A stretch of 8,351 nt of DNA from an uncultured Lachnospiraceae bacterium (lineage in GTDB: Bacteria > Bacillota > Clostridia > Lachnospirales > Lachnospiraceae): assembly GCA_902795625.1 (NCBI GenBank), contig CADBLW010000062.1, forward strand, positions 1-8,351, given 5' to 3'. Position 1 is the stretch's first letter, and every line of letters begins with the position of its first letter. The translations under genes and the position numbers were made by a program. A model generated the notes under the pieces. That model had not been told where the DNA came from. It was given only the letters and a program-made list of their open reading frames with translations, and searched no databases. Positions 1 through 5,505 of this stretch are shown here, one piece after another.

Positions 1-99
1 AGTAATTTCTCTCCCGATCATATTCTTTTCTTCGCGGCCGTCACGACCGCTCCGGCGCCGCTTCCGTGCGCCCGTATGATTCCGTTTACGGATCGGCTG
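1..99. other. 3' flank of ispF, no supported gene
   Basis: No confident gene lies here. Reading the minus strand, an ATG at position 21 opens a frame that runs off the left edge (first residues MIGREIT), so it could be the start of the next gene after ispF. It has only an A-rich stretch upstream and no clear GGAGG-type ribosome binding site, and seven codons are too few to identify it. A short 5-bp hairpin (81-92) follows the ispF stop, but it has no U-run and is not a convincing terminator. Confidence 0.3.
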
Positions 100-642
100 T
101 CACTTCCCGCATCCGGGGCAGCCGGCGCACCCCGCGCATCCAGCTCCGTAGGCGATCTCCGTGTATGAGACCATCGGCTCCAGAAGACATACCGCCTGCG
201 CCGCGATGCCCTCACCTGCGCCGGTAAATCCGAGGCCCTCCTCGGTCGTCGCCTTCACGCTCACCTGCGAGATGTCAAGCCCGAGATCCTCAGCGATATT
301 GCCGCGCATGTCATTGATGTAATCCCGAAGCTTCGGCCGCTGCGCGATCACGGTCGCATCAATGTTCGAGATCACGTAGCACTGCTCCGCGACAAGCGCT
401 CCGACCTTCCGAAGCAGCACCCGGGAATCGACTCCCTCGTACTCCGGATCCGTGTCCGGAAAATGCAGCCCGATGTCCCCGAGGGCAGCCGCCCCCAGAA
501 GCGCATCCATTATGGCATGCAGCAGCACATCCGCGTCCGAATGGCCCGCGAGCCCCTTATCAAAAGGCACCGTGACGCCTCCTAAGATCAACGGTCTTCC
601 CTCCGTCAGCCGGTGCACATCATACCCTGTTCCGATTCGCAT
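100..642 (-). CDS. ispF: 2-C-methyl-D-erythritol 2,4-cyclodiphosphate synthase with Cys-rich tail
   Basis: IspF converts 4-diphosphocytidyl-2-C-methyl-D-erythritol 2-phosphate to the cyclic diphosphate plus CMP in the cytoplasmic non-mevalonate (MEP) isoprenoid pathway. The protein (180 aa) opens with the family's metal-binding D8-x-H10 and has H42 at the third metal-ligand position. The C-terminal family motif ATTEEGLGFTG (131-141) is followed by GEGIAAQAV. The Arg usually found after GFTG (Arg142 in E. coli) is Ala142. I chose the ATG at 642: GGGAG lies 8 bases upstream, whereas the GTG at 648 would be only about 2 bases from it. The enzyme is usually about 155-160 aa. This one has an extra tail of some 24 residues ending in C169, C172, C175 and C178, spaced C-x2-C-x2-C-x2-C. 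The partner gene ispD is not adjacent. Family assignment is certain; the role of the tail is unknown. Confidence 0.97.
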   Translation of the reverse strand: MRIGTGYDVHRLTEGRPLILGGVTVPFDKGLAGHSDADVLLHAIMDALLGAAALGDIGLHFPDTDPEYEGVDSRVLLRKVGALVAEQCYVISNIDATVIAQRPKLRDYINDMRGNIAEDLGLDISQVSVKATTEEGLGFTGAGEGIAAQAVCLLEPMVSYTEIAYGAGCAGCAGCPGCGK

Positions 643-736
643 AATCACGTCTCCCGTCCGGTCTTTCGCTGCGGTTCCCGATCACCTCTCATCGCCCTCC
701 GGGGGCGCCGGTGTCCCCGACCCGCAGCCATTTTCC

Positions 737-765
737 ATAATACCACGACACCCCTGTAAATGCAA
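737..765 (-). promoter_or_regulatory. Predicted promoter of ispF
   Basis: On the minus strand a -10 hexamer TATTAT (742-737) lies 17 bases downstream of TTGCAT (765-760), a weak -35. Transcription would start near 730, giving a leader of about 88 bases before the ispF ATG. The leader contains a small GC-rich hairpin (CGCCC 693-697 with GGGCG 703-707). The promoter sits back to back with the ribonuclease promoter. Confidence 0.5.
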
Positions 766-785
766 ACATTTCCGCCGTCCCGAGG

Positions 786-814
786 TTGATTTTCCGCACG
801 GAAAATGCTATTGT
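786..814 (+). promoter_or_regulatory. Predicted promoter of the ribonuclease-inhibitor pair
   Basis: TTGATT (786-791) and TATTGT (809-814) are separated by exactly 17 bases, a plausible sigma-A promoter with moderate hexamers. The start site would fall near 821, leaving a leader of about 66 bases. An 8-bp dyad fills the spacer (listed separately), so this promoter is probably regulated. Confidence 0.55.
789..806. promoter_or_regulatory. 18-bp palindrome between -35 and -10, candidate operator
   Basis: ATTTTCCG (789-796) and its exact complement CGGAAAAT (799-806) flank a 2-base centre. The dyad starts inside the -35 and fills most of the spacer of the ribonuclease promoter, the classical place for a repressor to occlude RNA polymerase. 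A related half-site, ATTTTCC (730-736), sits at the expected ispF transcription start. No regulator gene is in the window, so the factor is unknown. Confidence 0.5.
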
Positions 815-886
815 GTAACTGTCCGCTCACGCCCCGTTTCACGGGAGAAAGGATCGGCCGAGGCAGCCGCCTGCGGCCTTACGAAA

Positions 887-1708
887 ATGGAACAGCTGAT
901 CAACATTTTAAAGAATTATAAAAAGCATCCGATCCTGGCGACGATCATCGTCCTCGCCGCGGTCGGCCTGCTTGTCTTCTGTCTGTACTCCGCCACAAAG
1001 GACAACAACCATGGCGGCGTCGACATTATAACCGCAACTCCGACGGAGTCTGCTTCCGCAACCGACACGCCCGTGCCGGCGACGCCGACGGAAAGCCAGC
1101 CGGATACACCGACACCGACGGACGCGGCCGAGCCTACAAAGACGGCGGTGGAAACTCCCACTCCCGCAGCTACGCCGACGAAGGAGCCGAAGGCAACCGC
1201 AACTCCGACGGAGAATCCGGCCGATACGCCGACACCTACCGTCACACCGAAGCCGGCGAAGACACCGACGCCCACCGTCACGCCGAAGCCGACGAAGACG
1301 CCGACACCCACTGTCACGCCGAAACCGACCAAGACACCGACGCCCACTGTCACACCGAAGCAGTCCGCCGCCATCGATGAGGACGGCTGGTACTACGACA
1401 AGGACAGCGTGGCTCTCTATATCCACACCTACGGACATCTTCCGGGCAACTACATCACCAAGAAGGAAGCCGAGGCCCTCGGCTGGAGCGGCGGCTCCGT
1501 AGACAAATACGCCAAGGGCAAGGTCATCGGCGGCGATTACTTCGGCAACTATGAAGGCCGGCTCCCGCAGAAGAAGGGCCGGAAATACACTGAGTGCGAC
1601 ATTGACACGAAGGGAAAGAGCCGCGGCGCGAAGCGCATCATTTTCTCCAACGACGGCCTGATCTTCTACACCGACGACCACTACGAAACATTTACACAGT
1701 TGTATTGA
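887..1708 (+). CDS. Membrane-anchored barnase-type guanyl-specific ribonuclease
   Basis: This 273-aa protein has three parts. Residues 1-13 are short and basic (K9, K12, K13). Residues 14-36 form one hydrophobic helix, predicting cytoplasmic N-terminus and external C-terminus. Residues about 50-160 are a Thr/Pro-rich stalk ending in 12-residue repeats. Residues 163-273 align over their length with barnase, the secreted RNase of Bacillus amyloliquefaciens that cleaves RNA after guanine. Barnase K27, E73, R83, R87 and H102 correspond to K192, E236, R246, R250 and H265, and the NYITK, EALGW, IGGD and DHYxTF motifs are kept, so it should be catalytically active. Barnase R59 is replaced by Y222. 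The start is the ATG just before the basic segment and helix, but no good ribosome binding site precedes it (GGGAGAAAGG ends 34 bases away), so translation may be weak or the start slightly different. The frame stays open far upstream, but that part is antisense to ispF and not typical protein. It is followed after 41 bases by a barstar-type inhibitor. The ribonuclease call is very strong; surface display is inference. Confidence 0.93.
   Translation: MEQLINILKNYKKHPILATIIVLAAVGLLVFCLYSATKDNNHGGVDIITATPTESASATDTPVPATPTESQPDTPTPTDAAEPTKTAVETPTPAATPTKEPKATATPTENPADTPTPTVTPKPAKTPTPTVTPKPTKTPTPTVTPKPTKTPTPTVTPKQSAAIDEDGWYYDKDSVALYIHTYGHLPGNYITKKEAEALGWSGGSVDKYAKGKVIGGDYFGNYEGRLPQKKGRKYTECDIDTKGKSRGAKRIIFSNDGLIFYTDDHYETFTQLY
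1226..1363 (+). repeat. 36-bp tandem repeat encoding the TPTPTVTPKPTK stalk
   Basis: Three full units (1226-1261, 1262-1297, 1298-1333) and a partial fourth (1334-1363) encode 12-residue units TPTPTVTPKP(T/A)K; the last ends in KQ. Units differ mainly at synonymous third positions (for example CCC/CCT, ACC/ACT), so they are not brand-new copies. The repeat lies between the membrane helix and the RNase domain and probably spans or extends from the cell wall; copy number may vary between strains. Many Thr residues could be O-glycosylated, which cannot be read from sequence. Confidence 0.9.
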
Positions 1709-1749
1709 GAATACCGGGTCCCGATCCGGTGAACAATACGGAGGCGCAG

Positions 1750-2025
1750 ATGAAAACCATCGCTCTTGACGGGCTTTACATGACCACAAAGGAAACAACG
1801 CACGCGTATCTCCGCTGGCGGCTGCACGCACCGGCGTATTACGGCTGCAACCTGGACGCGCTGCATGATATCCTGACCGATCCGTGCGAACCGACGCGCC
1901 TGATCCTCTACCGCAGGGACACCATGCTCAAGGCTCTCGGGCGCTACGGGGAAGCGCTGCTCACGGTGTTTGAAAACTCTGCCTCGGAAAATGACAACCT
2001 GACCTTTACCGTCGCGAAGGACTGA
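1750..2025 (+). CDS. Barstar-type ribonuclease inhibitor
   Basis: Barstar is the small cytoplasmic protein that plugs the barnase active site and protects the producing cell. This 91-aa product matches its length (about 90 aa) and central motif: residues 30-42 (YYGCNLDALHDIL) correspond to barstar Y29-L41. Y30 (barstar Y29), D36 (D35) and D40 (D39, which fills the active site) are kept. Barstar W38 is H39 here, and the position following VF-x that is E76 in barstar is N76. The ATG at 1750 is chosen because GGAGG (1740-1744) lies 5 bases upstream, much better than the earlier in-frame TTG at 1705 that overlaps the ribonuclease stop. A 5-bp hairpin (ACCGG 1713-1717 with CCGGT 1726-1730) lies between the two genes. 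The inhibitor's stronger ribosome binding site fits a need for excess inhibitor. Two cysteines (C33, C46) are present, at positions other than in barstar. Confidence 0.92.
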   Translation: MKTIALDGLYMTTKETTHAYLRWRLHAPAYYGCNLDALHDILTDPCEPTRLILYRRDTMLKALGRYGEALLTVFENSASENDNLTFTVAKD

Positions 2026-2101
2026 CCGGCCGGCGGCCGAACCGCGGACCCGAAGAACTGAAAAAGCATACAAGCATTTTCCGAAATAAACACAAGCATG
2101 A

Positions 2102-2137
2102 AAAAACCTCTCCTGCCTTGCGGTAAGAGAGGTTTTT
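2102..2137. terminator. Bidirectional intrinsic terminator between inhibitor gene and tRNA
   Basis: AAAAACCTCTC (2102-2112) pairs perfectly with GAGAGGTTTTT (2127-2137), an 11-bp stem around a 14-base loop. The A/T tracts at the stem base give a U-run on either strand, with an extra T on the minus strand. It should end the ribonuclease-inhibitor transcript from the left and the tRNA transcript from the right. The stretch 2026-2100 before it is non-coding and holds three copies of AAGCAT of no known meaning. Confidence 0.88.
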
Positions 2138-2141
2138 ATGA

Positions 2142-2215
2142 TAGCGAAGGGGGGATTCGAACCCTCGACACTACGGGTATGAACCGTATGCTCTAGCCAA
2201 CTGAGCTACTTCGCC
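2142..2215 (-). tRNA. tRNA-Met (CAT), elongator type
   Basis: A full cloverleaf folds on the minus strand. The acceptor stem is GGCGAAG with CTTCGCT, starting with a G1-U72 wobble. The D stem is GCTC/GAGC, and the anticodon stem TACGG/CCGTA holds the loop TTCATAC with anticodon CAT. The T arm is GAGGG-TTCGAAT-CCCCC with an A50-C64 mismatch, and the discriminator is A. CCA is not encoded. It lacks the initiator hallmarks (C1-A72 mismatch, three G-C pairs with GGG in the anticodon stem), and its anticodon arm matches elongator tRNA-Met of Bacillus more closely than lysidine-modified tRNA-Ile, so elongator Met is the best call. It is a single-gene transcript with its own promoter and terminator. 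Confidence 0.95.
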
Positions 2216-2219
2216 ATAT

Positions 2220-2249
2220 GAAGTACCGCTTTCTTTCAAGCGGTACTTC
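2220..2249 (-). other. 12-bp hairpin in the 5' leader of tRNA-Met
   Basis: GAAGTACCGCTT (plus strand 2220-2231) pairs perfectly with AAGCGGTACTTC (2238-2249) around a 6-base loop. On the tRNA strand it begins next to the expected transcription start (about 2246) and ends four bases before the mature 5' end. There is no U-run on either side, so it is not a terminator. Its first arm contains GCGAAGTA (from 2250), identical to tRNA bases 2-9, so the second arm could instead pair with the acceptor strand. It might protect the precursor end or affect RNase P cleavage; this is inference. Confidence 0.8.
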
Positions 2250-2252
2250 GCT

Positions 2253-2280
2253 ATTATATCATGAAGTTGTCTTTTGTCAA
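2253..2280 (-). promoter_or_regulatory. Strong promoter of tRNA-Met
   Basis: On the minus strand a perfect -35 TTGACA (2280-2275) and a perfect -10 TATAAT (2258-2253) are separated by 16 bases. This is the best promoter in the window, as expected for a stable RNA gene. Between it and the end of cdd (2281-2362) I see no gene; an imperfect CCGTTC/GAACGG inverted repeat (2287-2315) may help end cdd transcription, but no clear U-tailed terminator is visible. Confidence 0.9.
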
Positions 2281-2362
2281 GCGTTTCCGTTCAAAAAATA
2301 ATAAGTTCCGAACGGTGCCCCGGTACCTCGGTCCGAAGGACAAGCAGCACACATGACGCGCA

Positions 2363-2782
2363 TCACAGTTCAAACGCGCCGGGCAGCAGCTCCGAGAGCG
2401 TGTGCTTTTCAAACGCCATATCTCCGTCTGTGATCTCCGTCACCCACAGCACGGTAAATGTCGAGGCATCCGCGAACTCTGACAGCACCTGCCGGCAGAT
2501 CCCGCAGGGCGGACACGGAACCGGCGAGCCGTCCTTCGGCCCTCCCGCGATCGCGATCGCAACGAGATCCCCCTTGCGTCTTCCGTCGGCCACCGCCTTG
2601 AACACCGCGGTACGCTCGGCGCAGTTTGTGGCGCCGTAGGAGGCATTTTCCACATTGACGCCGGTGTAGACGGTGCCGTCCGTCGCAAGGAGCGCCGCTC
2701 CCACGGCAAATCCCGAGTACGGGCAGTAACTGTTTTTCCTGGCCTCATTGGCCGTTTCCAGCAGTTTCGCGTAATCCGCCAT
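2363..2782 (-). CDS. cdd: Cytidine deaminase
   Basis: This enzyme hydrolytically deaminates cytidine and deoxycytidine to uridine and deoxyuridine in pyrimidine salvage, in the cytoplasm. At 139 aa it has the length of the small homotetrameric Cdd of Gram-positive bacteria. It shows C54-A-E56 (zinc ligand and catalytic glutamate) and P-C90-P-P-C93 (the other two zinc cysteines), plus the substrate-side motif NVENASYG (43-50). The ATG at 2782 is chosen because GGGAGAG lies just upstream and the protein then starts with the usual MADYAKLL; an in-frame start at 2830 would overlap the upstream gene. The lipoprotein gene ends 23 bases upstream, so cdd is probably the last gene of the sufC-sufB-lipoprotein-cdd run. 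Confidence 0.97.
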   Translation of the reverse strand: MADYAKLLETANEARKNSYCPYSGFAVGAALLATDGTVYTGVNVENASYGATNCAERTAVFKAVADGRRKGDLVAIAIAGGPKDGSPVPCPPCGICRQVLSEFADASTFTVLWVTEITDGDMAFEKHTLSELLPGAFEL

Positions 2783-2805
2783 AGTCTCTCCCTTCCGAAG
2801 CGCTT

Positions 2806-3714
2806 CTACTCCGCCTTGTCCGCGTTGCACGTGAGCGTTGTCCCGTCGGTTCGGAAAATGATCGTTCCCACCTCATCCGTGCGCAGCGTCTTCACATTGA
2901 AATCTTCCAACAATTCGAGAACCTTCGAGGACGGCTCTCCTGCCTCATCGCCCTCCTCCGACTCGCCGCAGCAGATGACTGCATACTTCGGCTGAACGGA
3001 TTTTAAGAACTTTTTGTTGGTCGCGTCGCTCTTTCCGTGGTGTCCGGTTTTCAGAACGTCCGCCCGGATGGACAGAGACGAATCCATCAGCTCCTTCTCC
3101 GTCGTGGAAAGCGCGTCACCCATCAGAAGAAAGCTTCTGTTGCCGTACGCAAACCGGATCGCGATGGACGCATCGTTGTCCGACCCTTCCTTTAAGGCCT
3201 TCGGCCCCGGCGCCAGCGTCTGGAACGTCGCGGTTCCGAGGGTATAGGTCGTTCCGACCTCCGGGGACACGCAGGAGATGTTCTTGCTCTGGATCACAGT
3301 GACCATATCTGAATAGTACTCTGATTTTTCCTTCTTCGGTGAGATCAGCACCTGCCCCACCTCAAAAGTGCGGAGCACATCCGCCATACCGCCCACGTGG
3401 TCTTTGTCCCCATGGGTGAGGATCACATATTCCAGTCGGGTCACGCCTTTATTTTTCAGGTATGAGACAACCTCTTCCGCATTGTGCTTATAGCCCGCGT
3501 CGATCAGCATCGCCTTGCCGTCCGCGAGCAGTAAAATGGCATCTGCCTTACCGATCGCAAGGATGTGCACCTCACACCCCGTTGCCGGGATCGCCGTCGG
3601 CTCCGCCGTGGGTGTCGAGTTGTTGCCGCCGTTGTCACACGCGACAAGCATCGTCAGGCATGCAAGCAGCAAAAGGCAAGCCGCCGCAGCCCGTATTCCG
3701 GTAATTAACTTCAT
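2806..3714 (-). CDS. ComEC-like metallo-beta-lactamase-fold lipoprotein
   Basis: The 302-aa protein starts with a lipoprotein signal peptide: R8, a hydrophobic stretch 9-25, and lipobox L-V-A-C26. Lipidation at C26 would anchor it outside the membrane. A Ser/Thr/Pro linker (about 33-46) follows, then a metallo-beta-lactamase-fold domain of the ComEC/Rec2 type. Visible signatures are IDAG (71-74), the metal motif H101-G-D103-K-D105-H106, MGD200A and K-T-G-H225-H226. In ComEC this domain sits on the DNA-uptake channel and is thought to be a nuclease; free-standing relatives are common in Firmicutes and mostly uncharacterised. The substrate here is unknown; nucleic acid or a phosphodiester is the reasonable guess. 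AGGAG lies 12 bases before the ATG, a rather long spacing. It is 40 bases after sufB and 23 before cdd. Confidence 0.9.
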   Translation of the reverse strand: MKLITGIRAAAACLLLLACLTMLVACDNGGNNSTPTAEPTAIPATGCEVHILAIGKADAILLLADGKAMLIDAGYKHNAEEVVSYLKNKGVTRLEYVILTHGDKDHVGGMADVLRTFEVGQVLISPKKEKSEYYSDMVTVIQSKNISCVSPEVGTTYTLGTATFQTLAPGPKALKEGSDNDASIAIRFAYGNRSFLLMGDALSTTEKELMDSSLSIRADVLKTGHHGKSDATNKKFLKSVQPKYAVICCGESEEGDEAGEPSSKVLELLEDFNVKTLRTDEVGTIIFRTDGTTLTCNADKAE

Positions 3715-3743
3715 TCTTCGGTATTACTCCTGTTCGTCGTGCA

Positions 3744-3770
3744 CGGTTTCCGGATTATTTCAGGAAACCG
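3744..3770 (-). other. Stem-loop spanning the sufB stop codon
   Basis: CGGTTTCC (3744-3751) pairs with GGAAACCG (3763-3770), 8 bp with an 11-base loop that contains the sufB stop codon. No U-run follows on the minus strand, so readthrough into the lipoprotein gene is expected. It could mark an RNA-processing point or simply protect the 3' end of the suf message. Confidence 0.45.
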
Positions 3771-4672
3771 CTGATGATCTGCTGCTCCGCTTCCTCCTCG
3801 GTCAATCCGAGCGTCATCAGCTTGATGATCTGGTCGCCCGCGATCTTGCCGATGGCCGCCTCGTGGATCAGCGACGCGTCGAGATGGTTGGCCGTAAGCT
3901 TCGGGGCCGCCGCCACCGCGCCGTGATCCATCAGGATCGCGTCACACTCGGAGTGTCCCTTGCAGCGGTTGTTGCCGTTGATGTTCGAGAAGAATTCCTG
4001 GCGGGAATTGTCCTTCGCCACCGAGCGGGACACAAGGTCAACCGCGCTGTCCTCGCCGTTCATCTCCACCGAAAAATCGGTCTTCGCGTACTGTCTGTCG
4101 TGGGTCATGATCTTCTCGCGGATTACTAAAGACGCTCCGTCGCCCACCGTTGCGCGCGTCGTGCGCACCGTCGAATCCACGCCCTCGATCTGCACCGTAT
4201 CCATCTCGAGGGTACTTCCCTCATCGAGATACACCACCGTCTCCGGGTTCAGGATCCGCTCGCCGGTTCCCTCTCCCGAGCCGTAATGCTTTTCCACGTA
4301 TTTTACGCGCGCGTTCTTGCCCACGTGGAATGTGTGAATGCCGTCATGCTCGGAGGTCTTGTCCCCCGCGTTGTGGATACCGCATCCCGCGACGATGGTC
4401 ACATCCGCGTCCTCGCCGATGTAGAAATCATTGTACACGCACTCCTGCAGTCCGGTCTGCGAGATAACCACCGGAATGTGAACACTCTCCTTCTTCGTGC
4501 CTGCCTTGATGATGATATCGATGCCGGGCTTGTCCGCCTTCGTGATGATATCGATATTTTCCGTTGTATTGCGCCCTGCGCCCTCACCGTTCACACGGAA
4601 ATTGTAAGCGCCCTGCGGCACCTCATGAAGATCCGCGATCTGCGCGAAAAGCTGCTTTTGAATCTCATCCAT
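3755..4672 (-). CDS. sufB: SufB-like Fe-S cluster assembly scaffold (minimal SUF type)
   Basis: This 305-aa SufB/SufD-family protein is the scaffold partner of the SufC ATPase in building Fe-S clusters in the cytoplasm. It is much shorter than E. coli SufB (about 495 aa) and consists mainly of the beta-helix core plus the C-terminal helical part, as in the two-gene minimal SUF systems of archaea and Clostridia (SmsC-SmsB). C243, in the motif ECDAILM, matches the position of E. coli SufB C405, and H270-E271 match H433-E434, so it resembles SufB rather than SufD in its key residues. The ATG at 4672 is chosen: GGAGG, inside the last codons of sufC, lies 9 bases upstream; the GTG at 4678 would be too close. 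The stop of sufC is 2 bases before the start, indicating translational coupling. No sufS or sufU is in the window. Confidence 0.93.
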   Translation of the reverse strand: MDEIQKQLFAQIADLHEVPQGAYNFRVNGEGAGRNTTENIDIITKADKPGIDIIIKAGTKKESVHIPVVISQTGLQECVYNDFYIGEDADVTIVAGCGIHNAGDKTSEHDGIHTFHVGKNARVKYVEKHYGSGEGTGERILNPETVVYLDEGSTLEMDTVQIEGVDSTVRTTRATVGDGASLVIREKIMTHDRQYAKTDFSVEMNGEDSAVDLVSRSVAKDNSRQEFFSNINGNNRCKGHSECDAILMDHGAVAAAPKLTANHLDASLIHEAAIGKIAGDQIIKLMTLGLTEEEAEQQIISGFLK

Positions 4673-4674
4673 GA

Positions 4675-5433
4675 TCACTTACCTCCCTTCGCCGTGCCGG
4701 CATCCATCGTCTCGTGATGCGTCAGACACGCAAGCGAGTCGCTCAGGATCTTCGGCAGAAGCTCCTCGCTGGCCGCCTGCTCCAGCACCTCACCGCCCGC
4801 GATGACAACGATGCGGTCCGCGATGTTGAGAATGCGCTCCTGATGGCTGATGACCACAACCGAACCGTTCATCTCCTTGTGAAGACGGTCGAAGATACGG
4901 ATCAGGTTCTGGAAGCTCCACAGATCGATACCCGCCTCAGGCTCATCGAACACGGAAAATTTCGGCTTCCTCGCCAGTATCGTCGCGATCTCGATACGCT
5001 TCAGCTCGCCGCCCGAAAGGCTCGAGTTGACCTCACGATTCACGTAATCGCGTGCGCACAGTCCGACCTCGGAGAGATACTGGCACGCCTCGGACGTACT
5101 CAGCTTGCCGCCGTACGCGAGCGTCAGCAGATCCTTCACGGTGATCCCCTTAAACCGCACAGGCATCTGGAACGCAAAGCCTAAGCCAAGCTTCGCGCGC
5201 TCCGTGATGCTTAAGCCTGTGATATCCTCTCCGTTATAGAAAATGCTTCCCGACGTGGGCTTCTCGATGCCCATGATCAGACGGGCCATGGTCGATTTGC
5301 CGCCGCCGTTGGGGCCGGTGATCGCAACAAACTCGCGCTCGCCGATGGTCAGGTTGACATTCTTTATGATTTCCTTCGTCGCTCCCCCGTTCTCTTCCGG
5401 AACCGAGAAACTGACGTTTCGTAACTCTAACAT
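4675..5433 (-). CDS. sufC: SufC-like ABC ATPase for Fe-S cluster assembly
   Basis: A 252-aa soluble ABC ATPase that pairs with the SufB-like scaffold and powers its conformational change during cluster assembly. It has Walker A GPNGGGKST (40-48), Q-loop Q89, signature LSGGE (139-143), Walker B ending in F-D-E-P-E (162-166; D163 binds Mg and E164 is catalytic) and switch His H197. No membrane segment is present. Family features include the text around FQMP (88-91) and the FDEPEAGIDL stretch (162-171). AAAGGA lies a few bases before the ATG at 5433. It is the first gene of a tight run with sufB, which makes SUF function far more likely than transport. The C-terminal 20 or so residues (MDAGTAKGGK end) are poorly conserved. 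Confidence 0.95.
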   Translation of the reverse strand: MLELRNVSFSVPEENGGATKEIIKNVNLTIGEREFVAITGPNGGGKSTMARLIMGIEKPTSGSIFYNGEDITGLSITERAKLGLGFAFQMPVRFKGITVKDLLTLAYGGKLSTSEACQYLSEVGLCARDYVNREVNSSLSGGELKRIEIATILARKPKFSVFDEPEAGIDLWSFQNLIRIFDRLHKEMNGSVVVISHQERILNIADRIVVIAGGEVLEQAASEELLPKILSDSLACLTHHETMDAGTAKGGK

Positions 5434-5505
5434 ATGTTCCTTTCCCGTGTCCGTCTTACGCTGCAGCCTCCCTGCCGCGTCCTCTCACGCACGGACACCG
5501 CCCGT

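Noticed and set aside
452..886. In-frame plus-strand extension upstream of the ribonuclease start
   Set aside because: It overlaps ispF and the divergent promoters; the N-terminal basic segment and membrane helix begin at the ATG at 887.
1226..1363. 36-bp repeats as a possible CRISPR array
   Set aside because: Units are directly adjacent with no spacers and are in-frame with a coding sequence.
908..1831. Long minus-strand open frames opposite the ribonuclease, including one rich in Val/Gly repeats
   Set aside because: They are antisense readings of the Thr/Pro repeat and barnase domain; low-complexity composition, no ribosome binding site, no family resemblance.
2220..2249. 12-bp hairpin as a terminator for cdd or the inhibitor gene
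   Set aside because: No U-run on either strand, and it lies downstream of a consensus promoter reading into the tRNA.
2142..2280. tRNA as an attachment site for an integrated element
   Set aside because: No integrase, no repeat of the tRNA 3' end within the window, and housekeeping genes on both sides.
3515..4717. Plus-strand open frames across the sufB region
   Set aside because: Antisense shadows of sufB and the lipoprotein gene, with no ribosome binding sites or recognisable domains.
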